Positions 42,179 through 57,100 of a stretch of 64,000 nt of DNA are shown piece by piece. This stretch comes from Harmothoe impar. Taxonomy: Eukaryota > Annelida > Polychaeta > Phyllodocida > Polynoidae. A program made the position numbers and the translations under genes. Location of the stretch: positions 41,234,942-41,298,941 of the forward strand of contig OX381704.1 in assembly GCA_947462335.1 (NCBI GenBank), written 5' to 3'. Under the pieces are notes generated by a model that did not search any database, was not told the DNA's origin, and saw only the letters and a list, made by a program, of their open reading frames with translations. Each line of letters opens with the position of its first letter. Within the stretch, counting starts at the first letter, position 1.

Positions 42179-45100
42179 TCATGCGTAGTAGTTGGGTGAG
42201 ACAAGCAGGTCGGTGAGCACCACGAGCTGGTCGTCCGTGAACTTCTGTTTGTGATCCTGCCAGTTGTCGTAGTGCGTACGCCGAAAGTTGGACAACGTCT
42301 TCTTCACCGTCAGCTGTCAGGGCAAGACAACAAACAGCAGTTAACAAGAGGCTAATCAGTTAAATGCAGAGGAAAGTTTTTTTCCGTTTTTTTTCTAGCA
42401 GAAACCCAGTGGTCTATGATGTATGTTTATAGATATATAACGTTAAACGCGTAGGACCAGCATCTCACATAAAATCCACACTATAAGGAAATCATATAAT
42501 TCGCACCTGGGGTCTGAAAATGTCACTTCAGTACTGTACTATACTACGAAAAACCCGCGCCTTAAGTATGGGCAAAACCCGGGAAAAACCTACAATCCAA
42601 ACTCAGACTGGGGTTCAGATTTGTGTATAATCTGCAGGGCTCAAATCACCCCGCCCCCTCCCAACTTTAAGGTGGCGGCACGTTTCAGCCCTTCATCCAT
42701 AGTAATGTGCAAGCTTTTTCACTGGAGAGGGATGGACTCCCCCCCCCACCCACCTCTCCCAACAAGAGGGGGCCAACATTTCCGACCCATTCCCCTCCCC
42801 TGCACACACAGAGGCTGATGTTGAATATTGACTCTAAGGGCCTTGTTAGTTGAAGATGGGGCACAGAGGGCTTCAGAGCCTAATTGACACGTCATGTCAT
42901 GGTTAAATAATAAAGCTGTCTGGCTTTGCTAATTGCCTCTCAGATGGCAATGTTCAAACTAGATCTGGTTGCAAATCCATCAAGTGCACCACGCACTTTT
43001 AACTTTTATTTTGCCATCACAAATGCTGATGTCAATTTTTTTCTGTAACAAATGCGTCTTTTTTTTCCCTGTCAAAATATGCTGTCATATGTCTTTGATG
43101 TCACACTCTTTGCGCTGTCACAAATGCTGTTCTCAACCTACTTTGTATGGACACACATTTTGCTGTCACAAATTCCACTGTCAACTCTTATGAAGTTATG
43201 TTATGCTGTCACACATTTTACTGTCACAAATTCTGGTATGAAGCTATGTACTACAACAAATTCTGCTGCCAACTAGTTTGCTGTTATAAATTTTATTGTC
43301 ACAAATTACGACCTCAACTCTGTTGTGGGAGTGTATCAACCCTCTAAGGTTGACATAATGCATTCAATTCAATTCAAGGGTGAGTGACCCTGACCACATG
43401 TCTGGTAAGTGTGCCTGTGAGCAGGGTGTCTGTGGCTTTGAAGCTGAACAGGGACAAGAAGTGGCTTTGACTAAGCCAAAAGAGTGATAGTTTTAGTCTT
43501 GAAATTGATTTGGGTGTCAGCTTAGCTCTATGTGACATATGCTCATTAAAACTTGAACAATGATATAGCTAATGACCCCCTTCTGACAGCGTTTTCCAAC
43601 ACCACAGAATACTACGTGTAGTCTACGGTTCATAGAACAAACATGTGCCCATCGGCCCGGTATCTTGAGTGGTCATTTCAGGCTGTGTATACCGGCCCCT
43701 GGCTATTTCATCTGCACGTATCTACGGGAAAGATCTGGAAAGTACTCTCCCAGTGCTAAATCGGAAGTGGTGGACAAGTCGGCTCAGTCTATGATAATAT
43801 CTGCCTTGTATTTGTACATAGCGCATAATACACCCACTATGCTCACCAGAAAGCACTGAAATTTAGGGAGAATTTGTGTCAGAAATTATATATTTACACA
43901 TCTCTTAGGTATAATCTCTCCCATGTTTCTTGATCTGCCCTATTTTGCCCAATTTTCACAAGGCCACACCAATTACAAGGTACATAATAAAACTCATTAC
44001 GGGTATTTACATATCATATTTCATTCAGCTGTTGTAAAAGGAAAAACCTATCACCACGTCCTATGTTATTACTGTCTGCCTCGTATCTGTACATAGCACA
44101 TACTTCAGCCACTATGCTCATCAGAAAGCACCTTACTCTAGGGAGAATCTGTGTCAGAAAGTATTTACTTCATACATCTCTGAGTATCAACTCTCCCAAA
44201 CTATTAGTGATTGAGTTGTTCCTTCTCATAGACAATGCACTTAGTTCCACCCCATTCCAAATAATTGTAAGTAGGCTATGCCAATATATATCATAATTAT
44301 TCTCCATTACCACATCCCATGGTAATATTGTCTGCCCCGTATCTGTACATAGTGCATACTACAGCCACTATGCTCATCATAAGGCACTTTACTCTAGGAG
44401 GAGCTTGTGTCAGAAGCATATACTTTACATATCTCTGAGTATCAACTCCCCCAAATATAAATTGTTGATATCTATGTTACTGTACCAGTATTATTCTACG
44501 TTCATGATGATGACTTGCAAATTTCTCTAATCATGACTTTTATAACGTGACGCCTTCCGCTTTTCGATAATGTAATTATATTTGATTTAAAAGGACCCCC
44601 CCCCCCGCCTAATTTTAGTATAAGAAATTGTCCTAATATAATTATTTCAAAATCGTCTCGTCTTGAATCTAATGTATGGTAACGTCGCGATATAGCTTTG
44701 GGTATCAAAAAAGCACTGGCCTTCTAAAATAGGTTGTTCTTAATTCATTTATTTTCCTTGCAGTAACGTAGGGCCAGGCCCTGTTTGTGTTATGCAACTC
44801 TTTCACTTTGATCTTTATGTTAGTGTGTGTGCTTAAGGATATACTTATACTAAAAAAGAGAGAGTTTATTATAGTCCTACCTGTATAGGTTGTGGGTCGC
44901 CTAAGTGGTCGCTAAGGCCCATTAGGATCTGCGGGATAAACTCTGGCACATCGTATGGAAAAGCGAGCACACAAGCGCTAAGTCCCAGCACGCCAGCATG
45001 CCGTTTGATAACTCGCTCCGGGTTGAGGTCGGCTTTCTTGTTCTTCTTGATCTTGGTGCGACTGAGTGACTCAAACTGGTCCATCATCTCCTTGTTAAGC

Positions 45101-48100
45101 GACATGTAACCACAATGGAGGAAGCCACCCAGAGTTACCGCAGCCATCTCTCGCACCTGCAAACAGTCAACTCTGTGTTAATTTTTTTCCTCTATTCTAT
45201 TAAAACAATATTTATCTGAAGTATTACTGAGAACATGGCAATTATGGATTGCCAGAAGGACCATATTCAAAGGTGTTTTCCTTTGTACTATTTTAGGCAT
45301 ATACATATTTTCCTCTTCATTTTATTGAAAAAAATGCACGGTTATAATATCTCAAACTGCAGGTCTCTTGATATGCTCACCTCGACCTGCTCATCACAGA
45401 GCAGCTTAATGGTCATCTCCTGTAGGGTGGCCACAATGTGCGGGTCCTGCATCAGGAACAGGTTACAGAAGACCATCACCTGCATGTAGCCCAGGATGGA
45501 GGCCCGCGCGTGCCACGAACTCGCCGCTGCCACCTACAGGCCAACACAACAACTACTGTTACCGACATCATAGTAATTCTGTAGTGAGAGAGGGTGCCAC
45601 CCATCAAGGTGACTTACCTCTCTGTACGAATACAGCCATCTTTATCTACCGGTAGATAATGCATGTTAATTTATGCTGTTGGATTTGAGTCTATCTAGTA
45701 CAAGAATCTGCTAGGAGAGTGACTCTTCTGCTACAGATCTGAACTGTGTAGAGGCTTCCCTATCTCTCAGAAAGCATTACAGCACCCCCTTGTGGGTAGT
45801 GTAGAAGGTACACTGGAGACTTGAGCCATAGTGTAATAGGACCGTACAGTGTGCGCTAACTGGTGGGTGAAGGAGGAGTGACAAATTTCACATGACATTC
45901 CTTCCTACATTACTTCCTCTTTAGAAACGGTTATATGTCTCAATACTAACTTGAAATGCTATTTCCTACGTCATGTGCCATATTTAAGTGTTTTTTTGCA
46001 AAGTATTAGAAAGGTTAGATATCTCTACAGATTGTATATACATACAGGCCTCTTTTGAGTTCAAAACAATGCACTTGGCCATAATCTCAACCAAAATATT
46101 TGTTCTATTCTCCTTTGTTCCATTTCCATCAGAACGACACAACTTTGTCTAGGTACACACTCACCAATTTAATGGTGTCCAGGACGACGGGAATGATTTC
46201 TGGAGGTAGCAGACATTGAGCTAGACAGGCCAACGTGACGAAGCTGCCATTACGCAACTCATCGTCCTTCGTCTCACTCTCCAGGTTAGACAGCTATAGT
46301 AAGAGAACATGAGACACTTAAAGAATAATGCTGTGTTAAAGGTAAATATGGGTTAGGACATGTGATGGTTAGGTTAGTAAAGTGTATAAAAGAAAAGTGA
46401 CACCTGCCACGTTGGAATGGTCTCCAACAAGGGCAATCCCCTCGTCCCCTCCCTAATTTTTGTTCTTCAAACGATTTGCCTTAACGAAATATATCAGTCT
46501 TCAAACCGTAATACTTATTATCACGAGGGTCTTTCTTTTATATCAATAAGTGCGTTAGGATTATGTAGGTTATGTTTAAAGACGTCACTATATATCATAC
46601 TTACGATGGGGATGAGTTCAAATACTTCTGGAGGCGTCATATGCGGCATTCGTCCACAACCGCCTTGAACCCATTTCATCACTGCAAAGGTGAAAATGAA
46701 AAAGTATTTGTACTGGTGATTTTTATATCGTAAATGTATATAGCATCGGTAGTACATATAATTCTATGATATCTGCCCCGTATCTGTACATAGCGCATAC
46801 TACAGCCACTATGCTCATCATAAGGCACTTTATTCTAGGGAGAATTTGTGTCAGAAAATATTTACTTGATATATTTCTGAGTATCAACTCCCCCACATAA
46901 ACTATTAGGTATTGAGTTATTCCTTCTCATAGACAATGTCTCTAGCTCTTCCCTATACCAGTCAATTCTAAGAAGGCTATGCCAATACGTGTCATGATAA
47001 ATACTTTCTGCTGATTGAAAAAATAAAAGTATTTACATATCATACTTCATTCAGCTGTTGTACAAGGAAAAACCTATCACTACATCCTATGTTATTATCA
47101 ATACTGTCTGCCTCGTATCTGTACATAGCACATACTTCAGCCACTATGCTCATCAGAAAGCACCTTACTCTAGGGAGAATCTGTGTCAGAAAGTATTTAC
47201 TTCATACATCTCTGAGTATCAACTCTCCCACATAAACTATTAACGATTGAGTTGCTCCTTCTCATAGACAATGCATTTAGTTCCACCCCATTCCAAATAA
47301 TTTAAAGTAGGCTATGCTAATATATATCATAATTAGTCTCCATTACCACATCCCATGGTAATATTGTCTGCCCCGTATCTGTACATAGCACATACTGCAG
47401 CCACTATGCTCATCATAAGGCACTTTACTCTAGGGACAGTTTGTGTCAGAAACTATACACTTTACACATTTCTGAGTATCAACTCCCCCACGTAGACTAC
47501 AGGTATGAGATATCGGGTCATTCACCAAAGCTTTACATAAGAAAATTTCTTGTTAACATATTACTGCATAACTATGCTGACTTGTCTGGTGTGATATCTA
47601 AATAAACAAGAGAATGCAGAAATCTTTATTTTTCCGAGAATGGAAGCAAGTCTTACCAGTTTTGCAGAGTCGTATTGCAGTTTTGCGCTCCTCACTCTCG
47701 CCATTGTGATTGAGGTTCTTGCCGAGCAGCTTGGACCCAACTTCCATCACCTTCCGCAAGGTGTCACTACTGCTGCCACCACTCTCCTCCTCTGGTGGCG
47801 TCTCTGACTCCATGACACCCATCTCCACATCACCAATACTAACCGTGTCCAGGCGGGCACTGCCATTCTCATCTATCTCCATAGCGATGGGCAATGCTGC
47901 ACTGCCATCTGAAACACAGCACTTACATGTCAGTGGTTGGTTTGTGACTGACACTGCATTGAGGATGTATACTTAACAAATAAATCATACAGAATCAAAA
48001 ACAATTGGAAACATGGATTAAAAGAGAACAGTCCTTCTCGGCAGTCTTGTAGTAGTCTAGGAAATGGCATTGTATCCTTATACCTCATGCATGCAGCCAA

Positions 48101-51100
48101 TACCAGACAAGAGAAGTGAGAAGGAAACGGTTTCTTTTTCCAGTAAACACAAGCTGAAGTTTTCAATATTTGATAATTGAAAAACTGAACACAAGCATTA
48201 AGAGAACTGGATTAGTGATTAAGTATTACTTAGTCATCTTTAGTATCAGAGGTTATAGCTGACAGCTTAGGCGACCACATAACTGCACCAGTTACTTACT
48301 GGGCTGATCGGTCCATGGAGGGAATGGTGAGGACCACGCGAGGCCACGCGTTGACTTACTGGCTTTGCCGCTAGGGGGCGTAGAGGTGGAGCCCGGGGTA
48401 TCGAGCAGGATCTGTAACTGTGGTAGCACCGTGGTAAGGAAGTCCTCGCGCCGTGGGCCCGCTGTGCGCAGAGAGTGCGGCATGGGCAAGTCGTACATGA
48501 ACAGGTTCACTAATACACTGCAAAAGTAAAGATATCAATAAGGTTTGTTTTACTTATTTAATACAGCAATGAGAGATTCAAGTACATATAAGTGCAATTA
48601 CCTCAGCAGGGTGTTTATCTTCATCAATGAAGACAAAGACATCCTCTGCTCAAATTTCTTTCCCCCTTTTTTTCAAACATTTTTCAATCCTGAAAACCAA
48701 GCGCTGTCTTTAATATCTCTACTCAAAAGTATTAACACGGTATCCCATGTTCAGACATGGCCTCACCTTCCTAGTCTGTCCCTGACGTTCTTGTATGTGT
48801 GAGTGATGTGAGCGGCCACGTACTGCCAGTGACGGTTGAGCAGCTCCGGGACCCGCCACTCCTGCTGAGCTAGTGCGCCCTGCAGCACGTAGAGCCGGCT
48901 ACATAGGGACACATTAAAGTCACCGTTAGTCATTACAAAATATGTCATTGTACCTCTTAAAATACATAACATTATACCATAGTAAATGCTTACTCCTTAA
49001 ATGTTTGTAAATCTCTTACCTTGAGTCTCCAAACGATCCACCCTCTCCACTCAGAGGAGCCTCCATAAGGACCTCTAACATAGGAGCCAGTTTACGAGGG
49101 TCTCGACTCTCCTACAGAACAAAGCAGGAAAAAGTGGTCATTATTACATACAAAATATTCAGATAGTTCTCTGAACGCTTTAAAGAACACCAAACCATAA
49201 GACTAATTTGATATAGATTTTATTATGACCTAGATGATTTTCAGAACACTAGATATCAGTTCCTGAAACAGGAATGAACAATTTCTCTATACTCACAGCG
49301 GCTGTTGCGTAGCAGGTTCCCCAGTCCCCCAGAGACTCTATGGTGATGTTACTGATGCCTGTTCTGATTACAGGAGTCAGCCACGACCACAAGGTGCGCA
49401 GTTTGGCGTAGGGCCAGTGTTTGCAGCCGCGCACTACGCCTGCGATCATCTCGGCGGCCAGCCGCTGACTGCACTCATGCGTGTCATGCTTTGTGTCCGC
49501 TACCAACCGCTCGATGTGCGGCCGGAGAAGTGGGATGAAGGCGTCATCGTAGTTGCGGAACAAGCCCTGTTCAACAGAAGGACATCTAGAATTTTAAATG
49601 GTCTACCTATTTGCCACGTTTTATTCATTAGCTTCTTGGTATGAAGAGTATGTCATAAGATCATTGTTGATTTTCAACTTAATAACTATAAAAATTCGCT
49701 GAAACACCCGTCTTATGTAGAACTTGCGGGCACAGAGGTGCCCTGGTTCAATCATAATGTACTCATATCAAGGATGCTGTAGTGGATATTGATGAAGAGG
49801 AAAGAGGAATCAGTGGCTTACCTTGAATAGTGTGAAATGCTTGGAGCGGAACTTGTCCCTCCCCTTGTGCTCTTCGAGACACATGAATTTAACTAGTTTA
49901 TCAATGAAGGTTTGGCTAGAGAACTGTTCATAGATAGGTCGCTCCTCGGGTCGGAGTTCATCGAGTGTACGACCCAAAGGTGGCTGCTCATGTGCTGGTG
50001 CATAGGTGAGTAATTGCCTAAGAAAGTGCAAACGATTAAATATATTCATAAGACTTTTCAATACTAGAGTCAAAACGTTGATCCTAGCATTTGTGTACCA
50101 ATCATCCAAACCTATGTACCCTACATGCAACATCTTCCTCATTAAATCATTGCCAAATCATCATTGTCTGGTTCTGTCTGTTATCTTCTACTTGAGTCAG
50201 AAAGTTCATTGTGATCGGATGAATTTTAGTTACTAAACTGTTACAGTTATTTTCAAAGAAGCTTTACATTCAAGGCATACATTTGTATATCATGCATATA
50301 TCCTACAATGGTGACATGGTAACTGAAGATGCAACCACGACTCAAAATATACAGCAGTAAACCTACTTTGGCCAGTGGTAGTAGCCCCAGTGTGTCTTCT
50401 CGATGAAGACGGTACTATTCCACTTCTGTTCGGTGTCGGGTAGGTTTGTGCTATCGTAGCGGTGCCACATGTTGTCGGGCCGGTCCCCAGAACTGATTGT
50501 GGTGGGTCGGGGCTGTCCGGACAGTGCATACGGATCTACGACCACCTTCTTGTGAGGCCGCTTCTGTGCTTTCAGGATAGCTGACACTGCAGCTACGCTG
50601 ATCTGAAAGTATAAGTAGAGATTATTTGCTGCAGCAAATATTTAATGTCACTAACATCCTCCCCCTCACACCAATCCCCAAATAACCTATTTTACATGTT
50701 GTCAGGTATCTAAACGCTTGCACCATCAATGGTCAGTTAAGATGTCATTAGGAGAATTTTTCTCACCTTGCGTATGGCTATTGTCTCATGGACCATGTTC
50801 TTGACGAACAAGTCGACAAGTGGTGCCGAGGGTTGGACATCGTATCTCACCAGGAGACCCAACATCTGAACACCTAGCTGGTGGAACTTCCAGTGTCTGA
50901 AACAAAAGAACACCTAGCGTAAGTTCTAACGCAACGAATTGAAAAGCAGTATAATGTACTATCCATTGACTAAATAGATGAGATGGTAAAAGTATGGTTG
51001 TGAAATACTTACAGTTTGCCGTTGCTTATTACTCCTAGAAGGTTGTCAACTAGTTGTCGATATGTACTGAAAGGAAAGTAAAGCATGAATTAAAACAGAA

Positions 51101-54100
51101 GTCATAGTATATATCATTCAATTTCACATAAGTTTATATGTATATGTTATGATACATTGTACATTGATCATCTTAAACTATAATGTTAAAAATCAACCAC
51201 TTTAATTTTCTAATCAAAAGTTAATTCTTATTCAATTTCTCAAATGAAACTAGATTCTGGCACTAGATAATTGTGTTTAACCCTTCTCCCTAATCTTACC
51301 TAAGGGACATCTTGTTCCTGGAGACCTCTTCCCTTAAACCCATCTTCATCTCGTTGTCGGACGGGCAAGGTCGGGAAGGGGTCACCGACTTAGAATCCCA
51401 GACACGCTTCCCCGCACTGATAAGGCCATCGTGTACCTGTAGGTTATATTGAGATATGATCACTGACATTCTAAAAATTCTAAGCAATCCATTTGACTGA
51501 GAGAAAGCCATATATGCTTCAATATGTAATTACAGGGGGAAAAATGCAGCATCACACTACGAGGTGCTCATCATGCTGGGCGATACCACCTCCTATTTCA
51601 ATGTCAGGTGCTTATCAAAAGTGGTCACAAATACAGACTCGTGGTTCGCTTAGAACCTGTGACACGGGTCCTACCTTGATGGCTATCTCTGTAGACTCAA
51701 TGTTCTTGTGTAGCTTCTCGTTGATGTCGTCTACGAGGCGGAGGATGGAGGGCTTCTCCGAGTGCTGGGCCTGCACGATGGCTAACCACACCTTGTTCAT
51801 CACCTCCCAGTTGCGCTTGGTCATCAGAGACCGCTTGTGCTCACCCCTCACAATGTACAGGGCACCCTAAACCATAAAGGATTCGCATTAGAGTTTAACA
51901 CAAGAAACTGGACGGCAATTTCATTCCATACTGCAGTTTCATATCTAAAGTCAGTTCTTTCACATTGGAATAAGAAGAGCAAATATTGACCAAATCTAAC
52001 AGGGTAATTATAGAATCACTCCTATTTCATTACTTTTAAAATCATTATTATTGTACCATACGTTGTACTGTAAAGTGGTATCCTTAGTATGGTAGTTACC
52101 TTGAATTGTTGATGGGTCACATCGGGACTATCCTGGAGGCATGTGAGCACCTTGTCGAGCAGGGAGCGATACGAGTAGGCGTAGAGGTGGAAGCCATGAC
52201 TGAGAACAGACTGCGCAGACTTGCGCACTTCACCGTAGCGACTAATGGACAACCGGAACAGGTCAGTGAACAGCTGCTCGTGCGCTGCCGTGTAGACTTT
52301 GGCATTCCGGTTGATGATTCGCAACTGAAACCAATCCAAACTTTAATTACAATCCAAAATGAGATTTTACATTTTGATTAAATTCTTAATAAAAGCAGTT
52401 TATTTCCTATCTTCTCCGCTACGTTAGCTGTCTGCCATAAGTGTACGAGCATGCATCCTGATGTTCGTTGTTCCGCGACTACCTACCTCGTGCTGAAGCT
52501 GGACTCTGTCGACAAGCACTGCTCGAATATGCCGCTTTTTGCCAAGGAACTAGAAAAAAGAAAGGTTGCGCTATATTTAATGGCACTTTATATTTATATG
52601 ATTGTTGTATATCCCTCTAATTCCTGTATATTTCAAGTATGATAGATACAATATACCTAGATGATATATACAATGGATTGAATTGAATTACAATTTCCTT
52701 TGTCGTTCTCATGAGGGTAGTTTCTGGTAATAGCAAAACATTAAACACTTGAGTGTTCAATCAAACAATTGAGCCGCGCTACAGAACCCCTAATTTTAAT
52801 GATTGTAAATGAATTATAAAAGTATGCCTACCCTGTTCTCCATGGACTTCTTGACAATGTGCAGACTCTTCCAGCGCCCGTCGAAGTCTTCTTTCTGCGT
52901 GCCGTGGTAGAACATGATACTGTTGTACACCCGAACCAGCTGTAACAAACTTTTGGTGTCATCCTCACTCTCAGAGAGTAGGTGATCTGCAAACAATTAA
53001 GTTATTATTTTAGTAACCGCATCCATGTAATCTTTAGTTGAAACAGTTGAGGACGGAAGGTAAACGATTCTCAGGACCCCACTATTATTACAGCTATCCA
53101 CACTGAAGATTTTCAAGACAGTCTCTATATCAATTTCACTCTGATCGTATTGATACATGTATAATTTGCATATCGTCTATCAATGAGCTGATCTGAAAGG
53201 GTGAGTTACTGGTATGTGTTAATGTGCTTATTAGTATTACAGCGTACTAGAGAAGTGACTCACCTAGCAGGGGGCGCATTGTGTTTGCGATAAGCTGGCG
53301 CACGTTGTGACCTCTTAGGCTGATGCCTTCGGTGTCGTTGCTGGCGGTATTGGGAAAGCGACTCAGGTCCACGAGGCAGTCTACCAGGTGCACCGACTCG
53401 GCCTGCCACATGGGGAGAGCATTACCGGCCCCAACCAGAGCATGCACCAAAATGGACAAGGTCTGTTGTAGGTCTTCACGGCTGCAAAGGAATAATATAT
53501 CATGGTATGAATGAAGCAAAAAGAAATATCTTTCCTTCCTATATTATCAATTCTTTACTTTATACTGTTGCTATAGTGACACCCATACAAATGCAATGGT
53601 GAATGTTTCACTATGGTTTACCTGAGTTTCTTTGTCCCAGCGACATGACTCTCAATGCTGTCCAATTCCGGGCCGATGAACCGCTCCAGCAGCTCAGAGG
53701 CAAATGCCTTCTCTTCAGCATTTGGTACATGCCACTTCAGCTGCAGATTCTTGATGTCTCCTGGTTTTCCCCAATCCTTTACAGAAGAGAAGTGAGTAGT
53801 TCAATACAGAGAAATATCTTACGTATAGTACTCTAACAATCTTTTTACTTCTTTTAAAACAAATAAACTAGTTATACCTTATATATGATCTCCATCAAGT
53901 TACAGACTGTAAGGATAAAACAGATTAAAATTCATTTTGTTTTAATCACAATGCACAATAAGATGCTGACACTCACCCTGATGGGCAGGTACTCATTGAG
54001 TGGTCGGTCCCAGCCCTCCGGTGTGGAGCGATAGTCACAGGCGTATGTCAGGGTGAGCGCCTTGAGCACGTGTCGGAGCAGGTGACTCGCCAACTCAGCG

Positions 54101-57100
54101 CCATCCTTACACTTAACGTGTAGTGTGGCTGACAGAACTGCTATCAGCTCCCCACGGTATGGCAGCAGGCTGCGCCCATCACAGCGAACAGTCTGACAAT
54201 TTCCAAAGAAAAATTTACATTAAAAAAATTAAAAATTACGCAGAAACATATCAAGTATTGGCAGAAAGGAGACGTCAATAGGAGAAGAAGTAACATCTAC
54301 TACAATACACATTGGGAATCTTTAAAAGGACTAACTTGCTATTTTGACTGAAAGTTCCAATCCTAAATAGAAACACTCACCTCAGATAGCAACTTCAGAT
54401 TCCATAGGAGTTCGTCGTCTAGATGTTCTTCCTTAGATATATCTTCAGCTGGAAATTAGTGAATTTATGTTTGAGATCAATTGCTGCACTTATTTCCTAA
54501 ACTTTAACACAATTTAATAATCACAACATACCTACCAATTGCAAGTGTCATTATTATAAAATACCGTATTTCAATGCATACTATAGCTAGACCACATACA
54601 TTGTATTCCTGGATACATTTCGCCATATGAAGGTAATGTTAAGGAGTTGCCACTTACTGTCCGTCCTGCTCTTGATGATCCTACAGAAATGGGGGATGAA
54701 CAATTTGAGGGCCATGTCAGGGTGGACCTTGGCAGCGGCACGACAGAGATCAGAGGCGAACCGTCCGGCGACTCGGATCTCGAAGACACTCGTCGAAACA
54801 AAGCGGAAGAGTTTGTGTAGCGCCACTTTGTAGATGGGAGCTGAGCTCTGCTGCATGACGGCATTGAAGGAGGAGAGGAGGCCCACCTCCATCATCGTCT
54901 CTTCATGCGTCAGTCGTTCTGAGGCATTACTGTCAGTGCGTGTGTGCTCCTGGGACGAGTTCTCAATCAATGCAAAAATCCTGCAAGTCACATAAACCAA
55001 AATGACACATGATTGACTATAAGGGGATTATCATGCTGGGGGAGATGTTATTATTGCGGTATATTTTTCTCATGAAACTTTTGGCGGTCAAATTAATCTT
55101 ACATTTAGCATAATTAGAGTTCCACTGTAAATGTTTACTATTATGTACATTATTTGATTGGAAGGCTTTTTAAATCTAGTTGCATTCAATTTAGCATCAC
55201 TTACTTGTCCATGAACAGAAGAACGAAGTCCTCAAACTGGGCAGACGCTGAGCAGAGTTCACGTTCCGTCTGTCAAAAGGAAACGAGAATTGATGATACA
55301 AAACAGCATCTGACTACATATCACTAACCTATCAAATATATCAACCATCTATCTGGATAATTTATTCTAACATCGAAAAACGTATGCACCATAAATGCAT
55401 TGGTATCTCCCTTGTTTCCCAAATGTACTTCAATTTGGGGTGTGGTTAGGGTACGTACCTCTGTTAGGTCTGTGCGCATGTTGATAGCCTGTGAACAGTC
55501 GACCAGGGGGACGAGCGATGCTAAGGTTGACACGAGCTGGAATGTGGTCTGCAAGCAGAGAAACATAATCTACATGAACCAGTTAAAGCTAGATTACTAA
55601 TATTAAACATGAATATCAAATTTCATCTATAGGCTTTTGCTTCAAATTGATTATATAAAATGTGATTCGTGCTGTAATGACTACAGAAATTGGCTTTAAA
55701 TAATTGTGTATAATTTCTAATCTGGGTCATTCAATATCTTTTGTACATTCTTCCATGTGATGTGGTTTAATACAGATTTATTTTTACACAGAAACGCATG
55801 AGACAATAAACACACATGGCATGCTATATGGGTGTTGATAGATGTTGAACGTACCAGACACTTCCTGATGTCGTTGGGGTCGATGCCTGGCAGGGACAGG
55901 TTGAGTAGCGGTAGGACGTGTGTACGTCCCTCGGGGTACCAGCGCTGACTGTTGAGCATGGACCGCGCTACTGTTATCGTGCAGTTGAGGCTGGCAATCA
56001 GACGATGCGGCTCTGTAAGGGCCTCCATAGCCGGGTAGGTGCTGAAATTACAGAACCACCCAATTAGTTTTGTTAACAGGTAATCCTTAAAACAGATAGG
56101 GGCAAAATCTTGTACAGTAAATCACATCTGAAGGGGGTTCTTAATTTCTTGACCTGGTGATAAAAACGAGAAACAATTCATTCAAGAACCTATATGTGAC
56201 TCAAAATTGAACCAACCATAAAGATTTGAATAAAAGAACGTTACGTTTCTAACTTGATTTTAGATTTAAGCTTTCACTTTATGACAAAACCTGTCCAGAT
56301 ACTCACTGTTCTAGTAGCGGAGGAATGATGATCTCAGGGCGGAGCTGAGCGAGCTGGTCCATGGCGATGGCTGACTCGTGGCTGCCAATCTTACTAAACA
56401 TGGCCAGGAAGACTATGGGCTTCATGCTCGTCACAAAGCGTGTGATATCCTCATTTGTCAGTTTGTGTGACTCTGGGATTGGGTACTCCCAGTGTTCCTC
56501 CGGGTAGCGCTCCCTACACAGAAACACATAAAAACAGTGTAAAAATGTCTTTTCTGTACATTTGTAATTTCTTTACAGAATCAAATATTTTTAGATGACA
56601 AACGAAATATTTTATGAATCCTTAGAGATGTAAAGGTTTGGAAGTCAATGTTGGGTATTGTCTAAATTGCATTTAGCTTTAAAAATTGATAAACTCTTTT
56701 TTTTTAAATTCTAAATCAAAGAAAGACGTGGAGTTAGTCTACATTACCTATGGTACCGCTTGACGACCGAGTGTGGAAGTTTCATCATCAAACGCATAAG
56801 CTTTGCCTGCAGAAAGATATAATCCAACACGTGAGAAACGGGAAAAAAGGACAAGTGTTAATATCTACTGGTATGTGTATATTACAGTTATACATCAATA
56901 CCACCCAATGATAGGGTAGAAGTAGTGGTGATTTTTCATGGAGATATTTAAATTGAGAGCCAGATTTTAACATTTGCTGTTAGACCAGAAGAAGTTATAG
57001 CGGTACGTTACTTACATTCCATTTTCCGAAATTGGAAGGATGGTAGAAAGACTCCAGTGCTATGAACATCTTAGATATGTGATCTTGTGTGCTGCTGCGT

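Noticed and set aside
49720..49760. B-box-like GGTTCAATCAT suggesting a tRNA or SINE
   Set aside because: No matching A box at the right distance; lies in an ordinary PSME4 intron.
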